Positions 1 to 10,675 are shown, numbered from the stretch's first letter. The stretch: 64,000 bases of DNA from Lepidostoma basale (GCA_022606425.2 JAHDVF020000211.1:2976001-3040000), one strand, 5' to 3'. Program-made: numbers and translations. The notes: generated from the letters alone by a model not told the origin.

Positions 1-183
1 AAACACCGTCTTGCCGAAGGGGTAGGCAGAAAGAATGGACGCGACACTGTTCTTTCCTAGCATACTTCCCTCGATTTCTCAACATTCATTCATCGTGACA
101 TATACGTCCGTCGATTTCTCCGACTTTAAGTTTAAGATTTGATTGTGCCCCCTTTTCCTCGGTCTTCTAATAGAGCCCCCTAA
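1..183 (-). mobile_element. LINE-A 3' fragment
   Basis: The - strand reads the C-terminal LINE-A signature (HDQINQ region, [16 protein letters not shown]) with several disruptions. It is cut by the left window edge, so the tail and target duplication are not visible. Confidence 0.7.
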
Positions 184-189
184 TAAATC

Positions 190-815
190 TATCTATCGGG
201 GGAAAATTTGTAATACCTCGGCAGCATACTAACGCAATCTCTTGACCCAGATGTAGAGATAAAATGCAGAATTGAGACAGCAAGAGCTACGTTTAATAAA
301 ATTAAATCACTCTTCTGCAATGGTAACATAAACTTGAAACTCCGCCAGAGAATGATCAAATGTTATGTGTGGTCTGTTTTATTGATATGAAACTGTTTTA
401 TTGTCTGTTTTGTTATTATATTTTATTTGTTTTATTACAGATATGAAACTTGGACCTTGAAAGTTAACTCCATGAATAGACTGGAAGCATTTGAAATGTG
501 ACTCCATCGCCGAATGGTCAGAGTTCCCGGGACAGGCATGGTTACCAATACCGAAGTCCTTAGGCAAGCTAGAGTTGACAGGAAACTGTTATCAACTATC
601 AAGGTTCGAAAGATCTCACATCTGGGTCATATACTGCGTGGGGAAAAGTACCGCCTTCTCCAACTGATATTGGAGGAGAAAATTGAGGGACGCCGAGGGC
701 CTGGAAGGAGACAAATGTCCTGGCTGCGAAACGTGAGGGAGTGGACCGGCATCCGAAGTGTGGACAGGTTCGCCGCGGTGATCGCCAACGTTGGGGGGCA
801 GGGCACTTGAAGAAG
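190..815 (+). mobile_element. LINE-C fragment (reverse-transcriptase C-terminal region) with a small insert
   Basis: Reads LDPDVEIKCRIETARATFNKIK, KLRQRMIKCYVWSVL, then CETWTLKVN-like, VRKISHLGHILRGEKYRLL and SWLRNVREWTG, the conserved C-terminal end of endonuclease/RT LINEs. It ends in GAAGAAGAAGAA. About 53 bp is inserted between two copies of ATATGAAACT (about 387-396 and 440-449), consistent with a 10-bp duplication; the insert ends in TTTTATTACAG. Stop codons make it a relic. Confidence 0.75.
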
Positions 816-843
816 AAGAAGAATAATAAATCTAAAGAAATGG

Positions 844-1256
844 TTAAGTGTTAACCCATATCTGCAAACTGTTGATCCATAGTATGCCCAAGAGGAATGG
901 AGTGGAATATAACAACATATGATGCAAAATAGTGCTCTATTGTGAGAATCAAATTCGATGCAGTAATCATAATTTTCTAGATATTAAAATATAATCAGAA
1001 TGGTCAGGCGCACATTAGATTTAGGTAAGTACCAAATCCGCCAAATCATCAGCGCAAATCAAATAGATTTCTTTTTTGTGATCAGCGATTGGTCCGGTAT
1101 TTCCGGAGATTAATAAAATATATTTATTGAATCAAGGATGCTGGAATCAATGTCGCTTCATATGTTTAACCCAACTGTAAGCTATGGTGCACACATGAAT
1201 CAAACTAAGTATTTTTTATTTATTGAGCGGTACAAAAAACGACTAATGTAATATTA
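844..1256. other. AT-rich stretch with no recognised feature
   Basis: No open frame, repeat match within the window or structured motif was recognised between the LINE-C relic and the mariner relic. Confidence 0.5.
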
Positions 1257-1258
1257 TA

Positions 1259-2891
1259 GGGTGTCCCAGAATTTACGCAGGAATTTGTATTAAATAGAAA
1301 ACACAATTTTTAGTCTTCAGATTGTTTTTTTTATTGAATCATAAAGTACATTGTAGGGGAGAGGGTGGACGGTTTGAACACGAGGAGCCTTTGAACAGGC
1401 AAAATATCTATTTTTCATACATTTGCTTATTTTTTCCTAATAGCAACATTATTGTCTATGGCTGTCACTGACAGGGGAACCCTATTTTGAATTCAGTTGA
1501 CTTGTAGGTGTGATCGTTGAGAGTTGTGAATTTTGGTAGAATAAAACCAAGTTGTTTAAAGTTCTTTTCTAAAATAGTCTTTAGTCAATCTGTTTTTGCT
1601 GTGAAGAAGGTTTATACAACGTATTTTACACGCATATAAACATAAGTAATTTTATTGGAAACTCACTTTTTATTACTTAATCTGAAACGTTTTTGAAAAA
1701 AGACATCCTGAGGAGGTTTTGAACAATGTCTTTGGGGAGACTTTGAAAGCTGTTTAAAACCTCCTCAGAATGTTCATAACCTCTATATATTCTTTTTAAA
1801 CTACCTCAACCTAGTGTCAGCGGGGGTACAGCCCGTGCAAATTTTTTATTAAATTTCCTTATTCAAATTTTTCATTATTTAAAATGCGTTAAATTGAGTA
1901 ATTTTTTTTCTTTAAAAGAGATTATTTGAAGACATTAATGATTTTTTCTTATATTTTATATTTTTGACCTTGTTTTATATCTAAAAAGAACACGCTATTT
2001 ATGCGTCGTTCAAAGCCTTCTCAATTTCGTTAAAACCTACCCCAGGTTGAACAAAATTTGACCTCGCGTAGAAACCGTAAACATTTAACATATATTTTTT
2101 TAATGCCTTTAATTTATTTAAAAACTGTTGACCACGTCCGTGACTAGTATTTGTAATATAAATTATATTTTTTATTTCATATTTTATCTACAATATTTCA
2201 GAAGATATTAATATTGTTCAAACCCTCCACCCTCTCCCCTATAGGGTTATTTAAGAAATAACACATTGGGCAAATGGCGTCCACGGCTTTGCTGGCACGT
2301 ACGTACTCTTTTGTCGATAATTTTCATGGCCATTTTGCATAAATGTGTCTGAATTTCGTTGATGCAGCATTTAATTTCCTTCTGTAGTACACGGATGGTT
2401 GAGGGCTTGTTGATATAGACCCTTGATTTCAAATAACCCAATAAAAATAATTCTAATGGTGTTAATTCACTCGATCAAGGAGGACAATTCTGATAACCGA
2501 AACGAGAGTACAGACAAACGGATTTTCACCAACACTCTGACACACTTCTTCGATATTGACATTTGAACGGCTTGCTTTTGGACGACCAGTGCACTTAGCT
2601 TCTCCGACTGATCCAGTCTTCCTGAATTTTTTTAATTAATCTCTTCACAGTTGACGAAGTTAAAAGACTGTTCCGACCATATTTTGTATGAAATTTTCGA
2701 ACTGCGGCCGTCAAACTTTCATTATTTTTGAGATGTTGATCAATAATGAAAACACGTTGTTGTATCGTGTAACGCTCCATTTTTACTAACCCTAAACTGT
2801 CAGCTACCATATTGTTTTTTTTTCAGTGTTGCCAACAATTTACCGCACAAAAGGCGGCAAATTCAAATCTTGCATTAATTTTGGGACACCC
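1259..2891 (-). mobile_element. Mariner-like transposon relic (HTH/DUF4817-type transposase, internally deleted)
   Basis: Ends are inverted: GGGTGTCCCA at 1259 and GGGACACCC at 2883-2891, with TA on the left side. The - strand carries a transposase N-terminus from 2810 (MERYTIQQRVFIIDQ, KYGRN, SSTVKRLI, then GRPKASRSN in a shifted frame) and a C-terminus at 2441-2247 (GYLKSRVYINKPSTI, CINEIQ). The catalytic middle is missing and frames are broken, so it cannot be active. A second element (1356-2239) is inserted inside it. Confidence 0.8.
1356..2239 (+). mobile_element. MITE-1 copy 1 (TA duplication), nested in the mariner relic
   Basis: Begins GGGGAGAGGGTGGACGG and ends in the inverted counterpart CACCCTCTCCCC, with TA on both sides (1354-1355 and 2240-2241). 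The 884-bp body matches 24050-24950 in opposite orientation along its whole length, so both boundaries are defined by comparison. There is no transposase; mobilisation by a Tc1/mariner-type enzyme is inferred. Confidence 0.85.
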
Positions 2892-3117
2892 TTTAGTTAC
2901 ATTACTATTCCAGTCAGAGCGAATAAAGCAAGTTTCTATGATCGTGATTTCGGCGTTGCGAGTCCATTGGCGTGGAATAGCCTCCATGTTAGTTTTAAGT
3001 GAGAGGATAGTGATGTTAAATTTAAGAAACTTCTAAAGACTGAACTGTTCCGTCAGTGTTTCCCTAGTACGCCCTTGGAGAAATTAATTATACAAAACGG
3101 CGCACTTAAAATGTAAC

Positions 3118-3340
3118 TAACTTACTAACCATCACGCCGTCTCCCCGAAAGGGTAGGCAGAAAGAATGGACTGCCACACTTTAATCGATGCGGCATTCAT
3201 CCTTCACTTTTCGCCCCCGTTAGAGACGCGGTGTGATGGGTTGCGAACCTCATCGCCACCACCAAAAGGCATCATCCGCACACACTTAGATAGTCCAACG
3301 TTCACAAAATAATCTAAATTAAATTTTATAAAATAAAATA
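3118..3340 (-). mobile_element. Twin-tail SINE-like unit, copy 1
   Basis: From its 3' end it reads a short TAAG/TTAG tail, the last 50 bp of LINE-A, then an inverted partial copy of that tail, so CCATCACGCCGTCTCCCC and the reverse of AGACGCGGTGTGATGG face each other. The rest (CTCATCGCCACC region) matches 13240-13300. Boundaries on the right are approximate. Confidence 0.65.
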
Positions 3341-3569
3341 CAAAATAAAAATAATTGGCACAAAATGTCATTTTAGATAGTGCACTTGTCGTCAGCTGGA
3401 CGATTCGGACATTTGTGTTTATTTAATTTATATTCACGTATCAATCGTTTTTTAAATTAACTGTAATTTGACACTTAAAACAATCCAACACCAACAAAAA
3501 CTTTAAAATATTGTTGAAGAATTTAAAATTTAAAATATAAATCATCATATATAATTATAATATCATAAT

Positions 3570-3912
3570 AACTAACTAACCAACTATCCATCACGCCATT
3601 TCTCCGAAGGGGTAGGCAGAGAGGATGGACCGCCATACCGTTCTGTCCTGACATACTTCTCTTGTTTCCTCCACATTTATAAATTCTAACATGTATGTTC
3701 GTTGATTTTTCCGAATTCGAATGTGGCCTTTCAGTATTTGATTAATTTGGTCATGCCATGCTTTTATTGTTCTTCCACGACTTCTCTTTCCACTCACACT
3801 GCTCACATACAACATTTAAACTATTCTTATCTCGTCCATTCGTTTCATATGTTCAAACCATCTGAGGGCTCCTTTTTGTAATTTGACTTATGATGCAATA
3901 ATCTGCCTTACA
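3570..3912 (-). mobile_element. LINE-A fragment with TTAG tail
   Basis: Short tail of AACT repeats on the + strand (TTAG on the element strand), then an open stretch reading [31 protein letters not shown] and MLEFINVEETREVCQD. Internal stops and the missing 5' part show a dead copy. Confidence 0.75.
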
Positions 3913-3940
3913 TTACTTCCTTATAACAAAGACGAAATAA

Positions 3941-4097
3941 TTATAAACTAACTAACTAACTAACCATCCATACTACACCATACTACACCATAATACACCA
4001 TCACACCGTCTCCCCGAAGGGGTAGGCAGAAAGAATGGACTGCCACACTTTAACCGATGCGACACTCCATCCTTCTCTTTTTGCCCCCGCGGCAGAC
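3941..4097 (-). mobile_element. Twin-tail SINE-like unit, copy 2 (truncated)
   Basis: A TTAG tail at 3944-3963, an ACTACACCAT microrepeat, then the LINE-A-derived end and the start of the inverted half as far as about 4097. The 5' head is missing. It abuts another repeat that begins with GCTTACTTGCAGG. Confidence 0.55.
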
Positions 4098-4546
4098 GCT
4101 TACTTGCAGGTTAATAATAGATATATATACAGGGGGAGGAAGGGGGATCCTATTGACTCTTCGAGGACGCTGGAGGATTGATCTGATCCCAAGTACCTAT
4201 CCACACCTCCTCGACTTTGGTCTCCCCTGGAAACTATGCGAAATGTTAGAGATCGAGTGTGAATCGAGTGTGAGGTGGATAATATTGATGCATAGGCTAA
4301 CGTGGAAGGACACCTCGCCAACCCGTCTGGCAAGCGTGGCGTTGTAATGCCAACCACCCCCCGTATGACATGTCATACATGAAGAAGTATGGGGGAGGCC
4401 TATGTGTCCAGCAGTGGACGACAACGGCTGTTGAAGAAGAATAGATATATAGCTTTGAACAATCTCGATATTTTAGATACATAAACTAAAGCAAATATTT
4501 GATTTATTTCCTTTGTTGTAAGAAAATACCTGAACCCCAATAAGAA
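4098..4546 (+). repeat. Dispersed repeat R4, copy 1, split by a LINE-D insertion
   Basis: Segments 4098-4127 and 4440-4546 together match 12739-13120 read in reverse (GTTAATAATAGAxATATA, then CTTTGAACAATCTCGA, and AATATTTGATTTATTTCC). It has no coding capacity. The same site in the other copy is also split by a LINE. Confidence 0.65.
4128..4439 (+). mobile_element. LINE-D 3' fragment with 12-bp target-site duplication
   Basis: Ends with the signature encoding [12 protein letters not shown] (frame-disrupted: GGGGAGGCCTATGTGTCCAG) followed by GAAGAAGA. AATAGATATATA flanks it at 4116-4127 and 4440-4451, so it is a target-primed insertion with defined ends. Confidence 0.75.
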
Positions 4547-4547
4547 C

Positions 4548-4932
4548 TTAACTAACTAACTAGCTAACCATCACGCCGTCTCCCCGAAGGGGTAGGCAGA
4601 AATAATGGACTGCCACACTTTTCTTTCCTGACATATTTCTCTTGATTCCTCAACATTCATACACCGTGTCATGCACGTGCGTCGATTTCTCTGACTCCTC
4701 ACATGGCCGAATATTGAAATATTTGATTTATTTGCTCTGCCACGTTTTCTTCGATCTTCCTCTATTTCTGGTTCCATTGACATCGTTAACATATAATTTT
4801 TTTACCATTCTTTCTTCATTCATTCTTTCCATATGTCCAAAACCATCTTAATGATCCTTTCATTATTTTGTTCATAACACCATTATTCGCACCACATTCA
4901 CTTCTTATATTTTCATTCGACACTCTATCATA
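4548..4932 (-). mobile_element. LINE-A fragment with TTAG tail
   Basis: Tail of AACT units on the + strand, then [20 protein letters not shown] and SIISAYPFGETA. The segment extends upstream through the MERM and NKIMKG regions as far as about 4932. Frameshifted. Confidence 0.75.
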
Positions 4933-4935
4933 CAC

Positions 4936-5550
4936 AGATCACGAAACAATTACAATAATAATAATAATAATAAATATGAAAATGACTCAACTATCTACAA
5001 AACATCAAAGTGAGATGCAAGATTCCTAAATTGGAATTCTCAACATTTTATTATTTGTGAAAAATACAAGCGCGTCTTTGGGTTTCAACCAATAAAAATA
5101 TTGTTTAGATGATTTTCACAAATCTTAATTATCATTTAATAAAAAAAATATATTATTTATTTTAATCAATCAACAATAATTATCATTTAATCAGAAGTTT
5201 ATATCATTTATTATAATTAATATCATTATAACATTCCGTTATATCATTAAATCACATAATTATCCTTATAAATGCGTAAAGATGAAACGATAAACACGAA
5301 ATGCTGCAATCGATTATCAAAGATAACAGAAAATAGGTGTCGGAAGAAGAATAAAGGCTAGCCTCTAGAAATCCTTCGAAAATGGAGTAGTCGCAGCACA
5401 ATATCTCTGATTATAGTTGCTGTATCATACGTAAAAACGACTGTGATGTTGTCCAACCTTCAATAGAAGAGAGACAAGAAGATGAAGAATAAAAAATCGA
5501 TCATTGTTAACCCTACAATGCGCGATGCAAAAAGGCAAAATGGCGGGAAC
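4936..5550. other. AT-rich non-coding stretch
   Basis: Contains an (AAT)n run near 4946-4971 and ATCATT/TAATTA-rich sequence. Two short GAAGA-rich segments near 5345 and 5465-5490 look like worn LINE tails. Nothing else recognised. Confidence 0.4.
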
Positions 5551-6106
5551 TTAACCCTCCCTTCCGTATGATGGGTATCTTCTACACGTTGCTTCTAAAA
5601 ACCATCAATATCTCTATAAATGTAATAAATACAAAGTTAAGATTTTAGGTATTCCTCCATAATATATTTACGCATTGATTTAAAAAATAATATTAATAAT
5701 AATCAGAATTTATCGAGTACATCGGAGGTATTTTGTGAAAATCGAAAACAAATTCCCGTATAAACAGCGATTTGAGTGCGTCACACTATATTCGCAACTC
5801 ACTCTTGCATATGTTCTAGCTCAATGTTCTCACTCTCGCCATCCCGCCGCGCCGGCAGTTGCTTTCGGGGTTGCAACCAGAGCGGACCTATGCCCGTTCC
5901 GTGAGCGTTGTCAGATGTTTTTTTTTAATGTTTTTAGCAATTAAATCTCAATTATTATAATTTTTTACTTCAATTATAATTATATAAGGGGATTAGCTAT
6001 GAATGTTTATATTTTTCCGATTTAAAATCGCTAATTTTTTAACGCGTACTGACTACCCTACACCGGAACGCATGTTTTTATTTTAGCACCGTAAGGGAAA
6101 GGTTAA
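5551..6106 (+). mobile_element. piggyBac-type TTAA MITE, copy 1
   Basis: Bounded by TTAA (5551-5554, 6103-6106). The ends are inverted: TTAACCCTCCCTTCC and the reverse of GTAAGGGAAAGGTTAA. The body matches 45216-45940 in opposite orientation. TTAA targets and CC(C/T)T ends are characteristic of piggyBac superfamily elements; no transposase is present. Confidence 0.8.
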
Positions 6107-6206
6107 GAAAGCTCAATTGTTATATGGATTTCATTGGCTCAAAAAATAAAATATACGGGCTGGCTCTCCTTGATCATAACGGCTGTCCCTCGTATCCAAA
6201 AAGTTA

Positions 6207-6588
6207 CTTACTTACTTACTTAGACAGCCGTTGTCGTCCACTGCTGGACATAGGCCTCCCCCATACTTCTCCATGTATCCCTGTCTTGTGCCTTTTGCAT
6301 CCAATCGCCAGCAATTCTTCTAATGTCATCGGACCATCGTGTGGGGGGTTTCCCTCTGTTTCGTTTGTCTTCGCGGGGTATCCACTCTACCACCATTCTG
6401 GTCCATCTATTGACTACCAATCTGGCAACATGTCCCGCAAAATACCATTTAAGCTTGATATGTTACTCCCGACCTTCTACGTATTTCAGTATATCTTATC
6501 CGGTCTGATAGTTTTACGTGTAGCATGTCTCTTTCGTGCTTCCTCTGTGCTACACGGAGTCTCTTTATGGTCGACTTGGTGAGGGTTC
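6207..6588 (-). mobile_element. LINE-D fragment with (TAAG)n tail
   Basis: The - strand reads RWTRMVVEWIPREDKRN, RGKPPTRWSDDI and [12 protein letters not shown], then a tail of TAAG units (ACTT on +, 6205-6220). TCCAAAAAG(T/C)TAC flanks it (about 6194 and 6587), a 13-bp duplication with one mismatch. Confidence 0.75.
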
Positions 6589-6599
6589 CAAAAAGCTAC

Positions 6600-6912
6600 C
6601 AAAAAGTAAACCAAAGTATTGGTAACCATGTCTGTCCAGGGAACTCTGAGCATTCGGCGATGGAGCCACATTTCAAATGCTTCCAGTCTGTTCATTGAGT
6701 TAACTTTCAAGGTCCAAGTTTCACACCCGTACAATAAAACAGACCACACATAGCATTTGATCATTCTCTGGCGGAGTTTCATGTTTACGTTATCATTGCA
6801 GAAAAGTGATTTCATTTTATTAAACGAAGTTCTTGCTGCCTCAATTCTGCATTTTATCTCTACATCTGGGTCAAGAGATTGCGTTAGTATGCTGCCGAGG
6901 TATTTAAATTTA
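6600..6912 (-). mobile_element. LINE-C fragment
   Basis: The - strand reads KSLFCNDNVNMKLRQRMIKC, YVWSVLLYGCETWTLKVN and LEAFEMWLHRRMLRVPWTD, the end of an RT domain and its C-terminal extension. No 3' end is present; LINE-D abuts it. Confidence 0.75.
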
Positions 6913-7017
6913 TTAAAGTTAATTATTTTTTAATACCATTGTAAACATCTGTTTTCTAGTTTGATTGTATTTTACGAAAATGACATGTTTCTTGACAAGG
7001 AAAAGGGACAAAAAATT

Positions 7018-7179
7018 ATCAAATCAATCAAGTATTAAATATCGGCCACGTGAAGAGTCGGATAAATCGACGTTCGCGCATAATACGATGTATGAATGTT
7101 GAGGAATCGAGAGAAGCATGTCCGAAAATAATCCATTTATTCTATCGACCCCTTTGGAGAGACGGCATGATGGTTAGTT
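7018..7179 (+). mobile_element. LINE-A 3' fragment
   Basis: Reads the last 160 bp of LINE-A (RRSRIIRCMNVEESREACP with frameshifts) and ends GATGGTTAG. Strongly 5'-truncated. Confidence 0.65.
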
Positions 7180-7325
7180 CTTCTTCTTCTTTCTTTTCAA
7201 GACATTTTTTTCCACTGCTGGATATAGGCCTCTTCTAAACTTTTCCAACATTTTATATTTTGTGCTATCTGTTGCCACCTACAGGTTGGATATATCATCC
7301 GTCCACCATTTACAATATAATGTAA
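7180..7325 (-). mobile_element. Short LINE 3' end with GAA tail
   Basis: Begins with CTTCTTCTT on the + strand, then CCACTGCTGGATATAGGCCTC, the shared 3'-end signature of the D/E/F LINE families (encoding a VQQW-like motif). Family not resolved. Confidence 0.5.
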
Positions 7326-7334
7326 ATAGGCTGA

Positions 7335-7985
7335 AACCAGAATGTTGTCAAGAAAGAGTGCGAGAATATTTTGGATACAAGAGAAAGCGAAAGGAATACA
7401 AGTCTATACGAAAGTAATCAGAAATTTTTGAAACATACACGATGCACATACCCGAGAACGTTTCTGGATTTTTTTGAAATTTGTTCTGATTATTGTTTTA
7501 TGACAGAAGTGTAGAAAACAAAATGAGAGCAATTTGGTATCGTAAATAGTGAAATGTGTAACGTGTATAAAAAAAAAGATTTACATTAAAAGTAACTTAT
7601 TACTGATTCATCATCAGCCGTCTGTCATCCACTGCTGAACGTAGGCCTGTCCCAAAGCACCATATCCATTGCCGCTCCCATCCATCCATGTCCAGCAATC
7701 CTCTTCAAATCGTCGGTCCAGCGGCAGGGGAACGTCCAACTCCTCGGAATCTTGTACGCGGTCTCCACTCCAGAACCCGTCTTCCCCATCGGTTCTCCGA
7801 CAGATATGGCCAGCCCATCGCCACTTCAGCCCGCCCATCCTCAGAGCCACCTCAGTCACCTTGGTTTGTTGTATTACTGATTAAGATTGTATTATGAACC
7901 AAGTTTTTTAAGCGTAGAAAATCTTTACTTCCGTGAATATTTCACGGGTTGCAACTAATATAATATTAAACAATGTTAGCTGGCA
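7335..7985 (+). repeat. Dispersed repeat R7, copy 1 (split by LINE-E)
   Basis: 7335-7608 and 7872-7980 match 62365-62581 and 62959-63105 in the same order and orientation (CAAGAAAGAGT, GAGAACGTTTCTGG, AACCAAGTTTTTTAAG, TTTCACGGGTTGCAACTA). No open frame. Each copy is split by a different LINE. Confidence 0.65.
7609..7871 (-). mobile_element. LINE-E 3' fragment with 11-bp target-site duplication
   Basis: Tail (GAT)n on the - strand (CATCATCA on +). The - strand reads VALRMGGLKWRWAGHICRR, DRRFEEDCWTWMDG and GQAYVQQWMTDG. TATTACTGATT flanks it at 7598-7608 and 7872-7882. Confidence 0.8.
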
Positions 7986-8160
7986 CGATCAAATAAATAA
8001 AATATTGAATGTCGGCCACGTGAGGAGTCAGAGAAATCGACGCACGTGCATGACACGATGTATGAATGTTGAGGAATCGAGAGAAATATGTCAGGAAAGA
8101 AAAGTGTGGCAGTCCATTATTTCTGCCTACCCCTTCGGGGAGACAGCGTGATGGTAAGTC
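7980..8160 (+). mobile_element. LINE-A 3' end (half of a rearranged copy)
   Basis: Reads [39 protein letters not shown] and SIISAYPFGETA, ending GATGGTAAGTCAGTTA. It starts at the GGCACGATC point where the opposite-strand piece at 8262 stops. Confidence 0.75.
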
Positions 8161-8197
8161 AGTTAATTGTAATTAGTAAACTGAAAATTTCCCTTAA

Positions 8198-8261
8198 TAA
8201 AAATTCTGTGTTCCGAATTTAAAATTTTAAACTGGCAACAAGTTGAATGGAACAGGACGTC
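8198..8261 (+). repeat. 64-bp direct repeat, left copy
   Basis: AAAATTCTGTGTTCCGAATT and AACTGGCAACAAGTTGAATG are repeated at 8766-8830 with few changes. The pair brackets the 8262-8766 LINE-A piece. Confidence 0.7.
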
Positions 8262-8393
8262 TACAGTTTGTCGTGCCACGTTTTCCTCGGTCTTCCTCTA
8301 TTTCTAGTCCTAATCGCATCGTTAACATATACTTTTTTACCATTCTTTCTTTATTCATTCTTTCCATGTATCCAAACCATCTTAATGATCCTT

Positions 8394-8394
<1 letters not shown>

Positions 8395-8430
<36 letters not shown>

Positions 8431-8525
8431 TTTTTTTTTTAAATTTATTATTATTTTTATTATTATTATTATTATTACTATTATTATTATTATTATTATT
8501 TCTTATTATTATTATAATTTTGTTG
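8395..8525 (+). repeat. (ATT)n microsatellite
   Basis: About 130 bp of nearly pure ATT with a poly-T interruption near 8430. It lies exactly at the 3' end of the SINE on the - strand, so it is probably the SINE's expanded (TAA)n tail. Confidence 0.85.
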
Positions 8526-8727
8526 AATCGATGTAAAGGGTATTCATAGCTTTCATAGTGAGTCTCGTGACATGTGATAGGTAGCTAATCTATCGCCATT
8601 CTGTTGTCACGTAATTTCTACACCAGACCAAAGACAGTGTGACAATCACACTACCCTCGCCGGGAATCGAACCCGGAACCTTCGGGGTGGCAGTCAATGC
8701 ACTTACCACTCGGCCACGAAGGTCGCC
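8526..8727 (-). mobile_element. tRNA-derived SINE, best copy
   Basis: The - strand starts GCGACCTTCGTGGCCGAGTG and carries a Pol III A box (TGGCCGAGTGGT) and a perfect B box (GGTTCGATTCC, 8667-8677 on +). A unique body follows (GTGATTGTCACACTGTCTTT, GGTCTGGTGTAGAA) and a TAA-rich tail. Other copies lie at 49317, 53806 and 36925. It is not a functional tRNA: the acceptor stem does not close. Confidence 0.85.
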
Positions 8728-8765
8728 ATTTTGTTCATAGCACCATCATTCGCACCACATTCACT

Positions 8766-8830
8766 TATAAAAATTCTGTGTTCCGAATTAAAAATTTTAA
8801 ACTGGCAACGAGTTGAATGGAACAGAACGA
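8766..8830 (+). repeat. 64-bp direct repeat, right copy
   Basis: Near-identical to 8198-8261. The arrangement suggests a duplication with inversion rather than a normal LINE insertion. Confidence 0.7.
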
Positions 8831-9587
8831 CAACAGACTCGGTTTCCTTTTTAAATTAAAGTTACTAAGAGAGGGGACAGAGCGCTGATAAATAACCCGT
8901 CGAACCATTCTATGGCGCTAGTTACCAGAAGAACCATAAACAAGCAGTACGTTCGAAGTTTAAACATCCACCCGTCCGTAATAGTGTAACTTAAAATATT
9001 AAATTATTTATTAAATCAAAATTAATGACTCTTTGTTACATAAGGCCATCAAGATAACTATAAAAAGTTACAATATAACTCATTAATATTAATTTAATGT
9101 GATTATTACATACTAAAATATGAAACCGAAAACATCCGTGTGATTTTTAGCTAATTGATTCTAATCTGTTCTTAAGAAACCTTTAATTATATAAATTAAA
9201 TTCAGTTTAAGTGTAAAAGCAGTGAGAACTTAATACCTTGTGATGTGTTAATAATTAGTTTACAAAAACATTTTTAATTAAAGTCAAAATTATATTAATA
9301 ACATTTATGAGTTAGAAAACCAAAGACAGAGGCTCTCAACTGATTGTAATTGTTGTTCACAATTCAATTGATTTTTTATTAAATTAAAATTTTCATATAA
9401 AGCACTCCCTTTGTGGTTAGATATTTCAAACTCATTAATATATGTTAACATATTAAAACACTGTATTAAACCATGGTATGGTTATTATAGTTGATACCAA
9501 CTTGTTTCGCTGATCATAATTGCTATCAACAGATATTAATACGAATTAAAATGTCTGCAGAATACGAATTAAAATGACATTCCCTTA
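8831..9587. other. AT-rich stretch with no recognised gene
   Basis: No open frame over 60 codons and no repeat match within the window apart from a short direct repeat of ATACGAATTAAAATG near 9538-9574. Confidence 0.45.
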
Positions 9588-10055
9588 TGTATGGACGCGA
9601 AGCGTGTATGGAACTGGCAAAAGAAAGATGAAAGTAGAATAAATACAGTAGAAATGAGATCTCTTAGACGAATGTGCGGATACTCTGTGTATGATAGAGT
9701 GTCGAATGAAAATATAAGAAGTGAATGCGGTGCGAATGATGGTGTTATGAACAAAATAATGAAAGGATCATTAAGATGGTTTGGACATATGGAAAGAATG
9801 AATAAAGAAGGAATGGTAAAAAAATTATATGTTAACGATGTAAATGGAACCAGAAATAGAGGAAGACCGAGGAAAACGTGTCACGATCAAATAAATCAAA
9901 TATTGAGGAGTCAGAGAAATCGGCGCGCGTGCATGACACGATGTATGAATGTTGAGGAAGCGAGAGAAATATGCCAGGAAAGAAAAGTGAGGCAGTCCAT
10001 TCTTTCTGCTTACCACTTCGGGGAGACGGCGTTATGGTTAGTTAGTTAGTTAGTT
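9588..10055 (+). mobile_element. LINE-A 3' fragment, open frame, (TTAG)n tail
   Basis: An intact 152-residue reading frame spans the LINE-A C-terminus: [50 protein letters not shown] and [15 protein letters not shown]. It ends with about four TTAG units. The frame is a tail remnant with no RT core. Confidence 0.8.
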
Positions 10056-10673
10056 AAGTCGTGTTAGTTACACCATTTATAACTCAAGAACGGCTGGACC
10101 GATTTTGATGATCTTAGATTTGTTGGATATGTCTCCGTGCCGAATGACAGAATAACTATTAAACATTGGAAAAAATCAGTAAAAAATTCATTTTCTCATA
10201 CATTTTGTATGGAGCGCCTTTTTGGATAATTGCTAATCTATCTTTTTATATGAAACAAAGTCGTGTTAGTTACACCATTTATAACTCAAGAACGGCTGGA
10301 CCGATTTTGATGATCTTTGTTTGATGGATTTGCCTCCGTCCCGAATAGCAGAATAACTATTGAAACATAGGAAAAAATTCGACCCGAGTGAATCCCATCC
10401 AGCAAATATAATAGTTTAACAGAAAGTAGTGCAACAATGCTACGCGAATCATTTCGATTCGCTTCAATAAAACAAATCCCTTGCTGCCATGTGAATTACA
10501 TTCATATCAATGTAATTCAAATACTGTTCAATTTGTTTTTTGCACATTTATTGAACTTAATTCATTTGAGCAATCAATTTCACTTAATAAATAACTGAAT
10601 TTAATTTAGCTAATAAGTTAACACAACATTAATTGATTCTGAGGCGGTACGAAGTTCGCCGGGTCAGCTAGTA
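10056..10673 (+). mobile_element. Helitron-like non-autonomous element
   Basis: Contains AACTCAAGAACGGCTGGACC twice (about 10081 and 10273; a direct duplication covers about 10046-10130 and 10258-10340). The 3' end shows an ACGAAGTTCG hairpin (about 10651-10660) followed by GGGTCAGCTAGT, matching the subterminal hairpin plus CTAGT end of Helitrons. The 5' boundary is uncertain because a LINE-A tail abuts. Confidence 0.6.
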
Positions 10674-10675
10674 TT

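Larger units (their letters stand above)
8262..8766 (-). mobile_element. LINE-A upstream piece, interrupted by a SINE and its tail
   Basis: 8262-8395 and 8726-8766 together read the LINE-A segment from the RGRPRKTWH region back past MERM and MKGSL to the ECGAN region on the - strand. A tRNA-derived SINE and an ATT microsatellite sit between them. Confidence 0.7.

Noticed and set aside
2595..2810. Active mariner transposase
   Set aside because: The catalytic middle is deleted, frames are broken and a MITE interrupts the element.
7669..7897. + strand frames of about 70 codons at 7669 and 7688
   Set aside because: They are antisense shadows of LINE-E, whose - strand signature and duplication are clear.
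8243..8549. Overlapping open frames of about 100 codons
   Set aside because: Half is LINE-A antisense and half is the ATT microsatellite; no protein character.
8640..8727. Possible functional tRNA gene
   Set aside because: A and B boxes are present, but the acceptor arm does not close and the same head with the same non-tRNA body recurs at 49317, so it is a SINE.
9588..10055. 152-codon frame as a host gene
   Set aside because: It matches the LINE-A C-terminus repeated across the window and ends in the TTAG tail.
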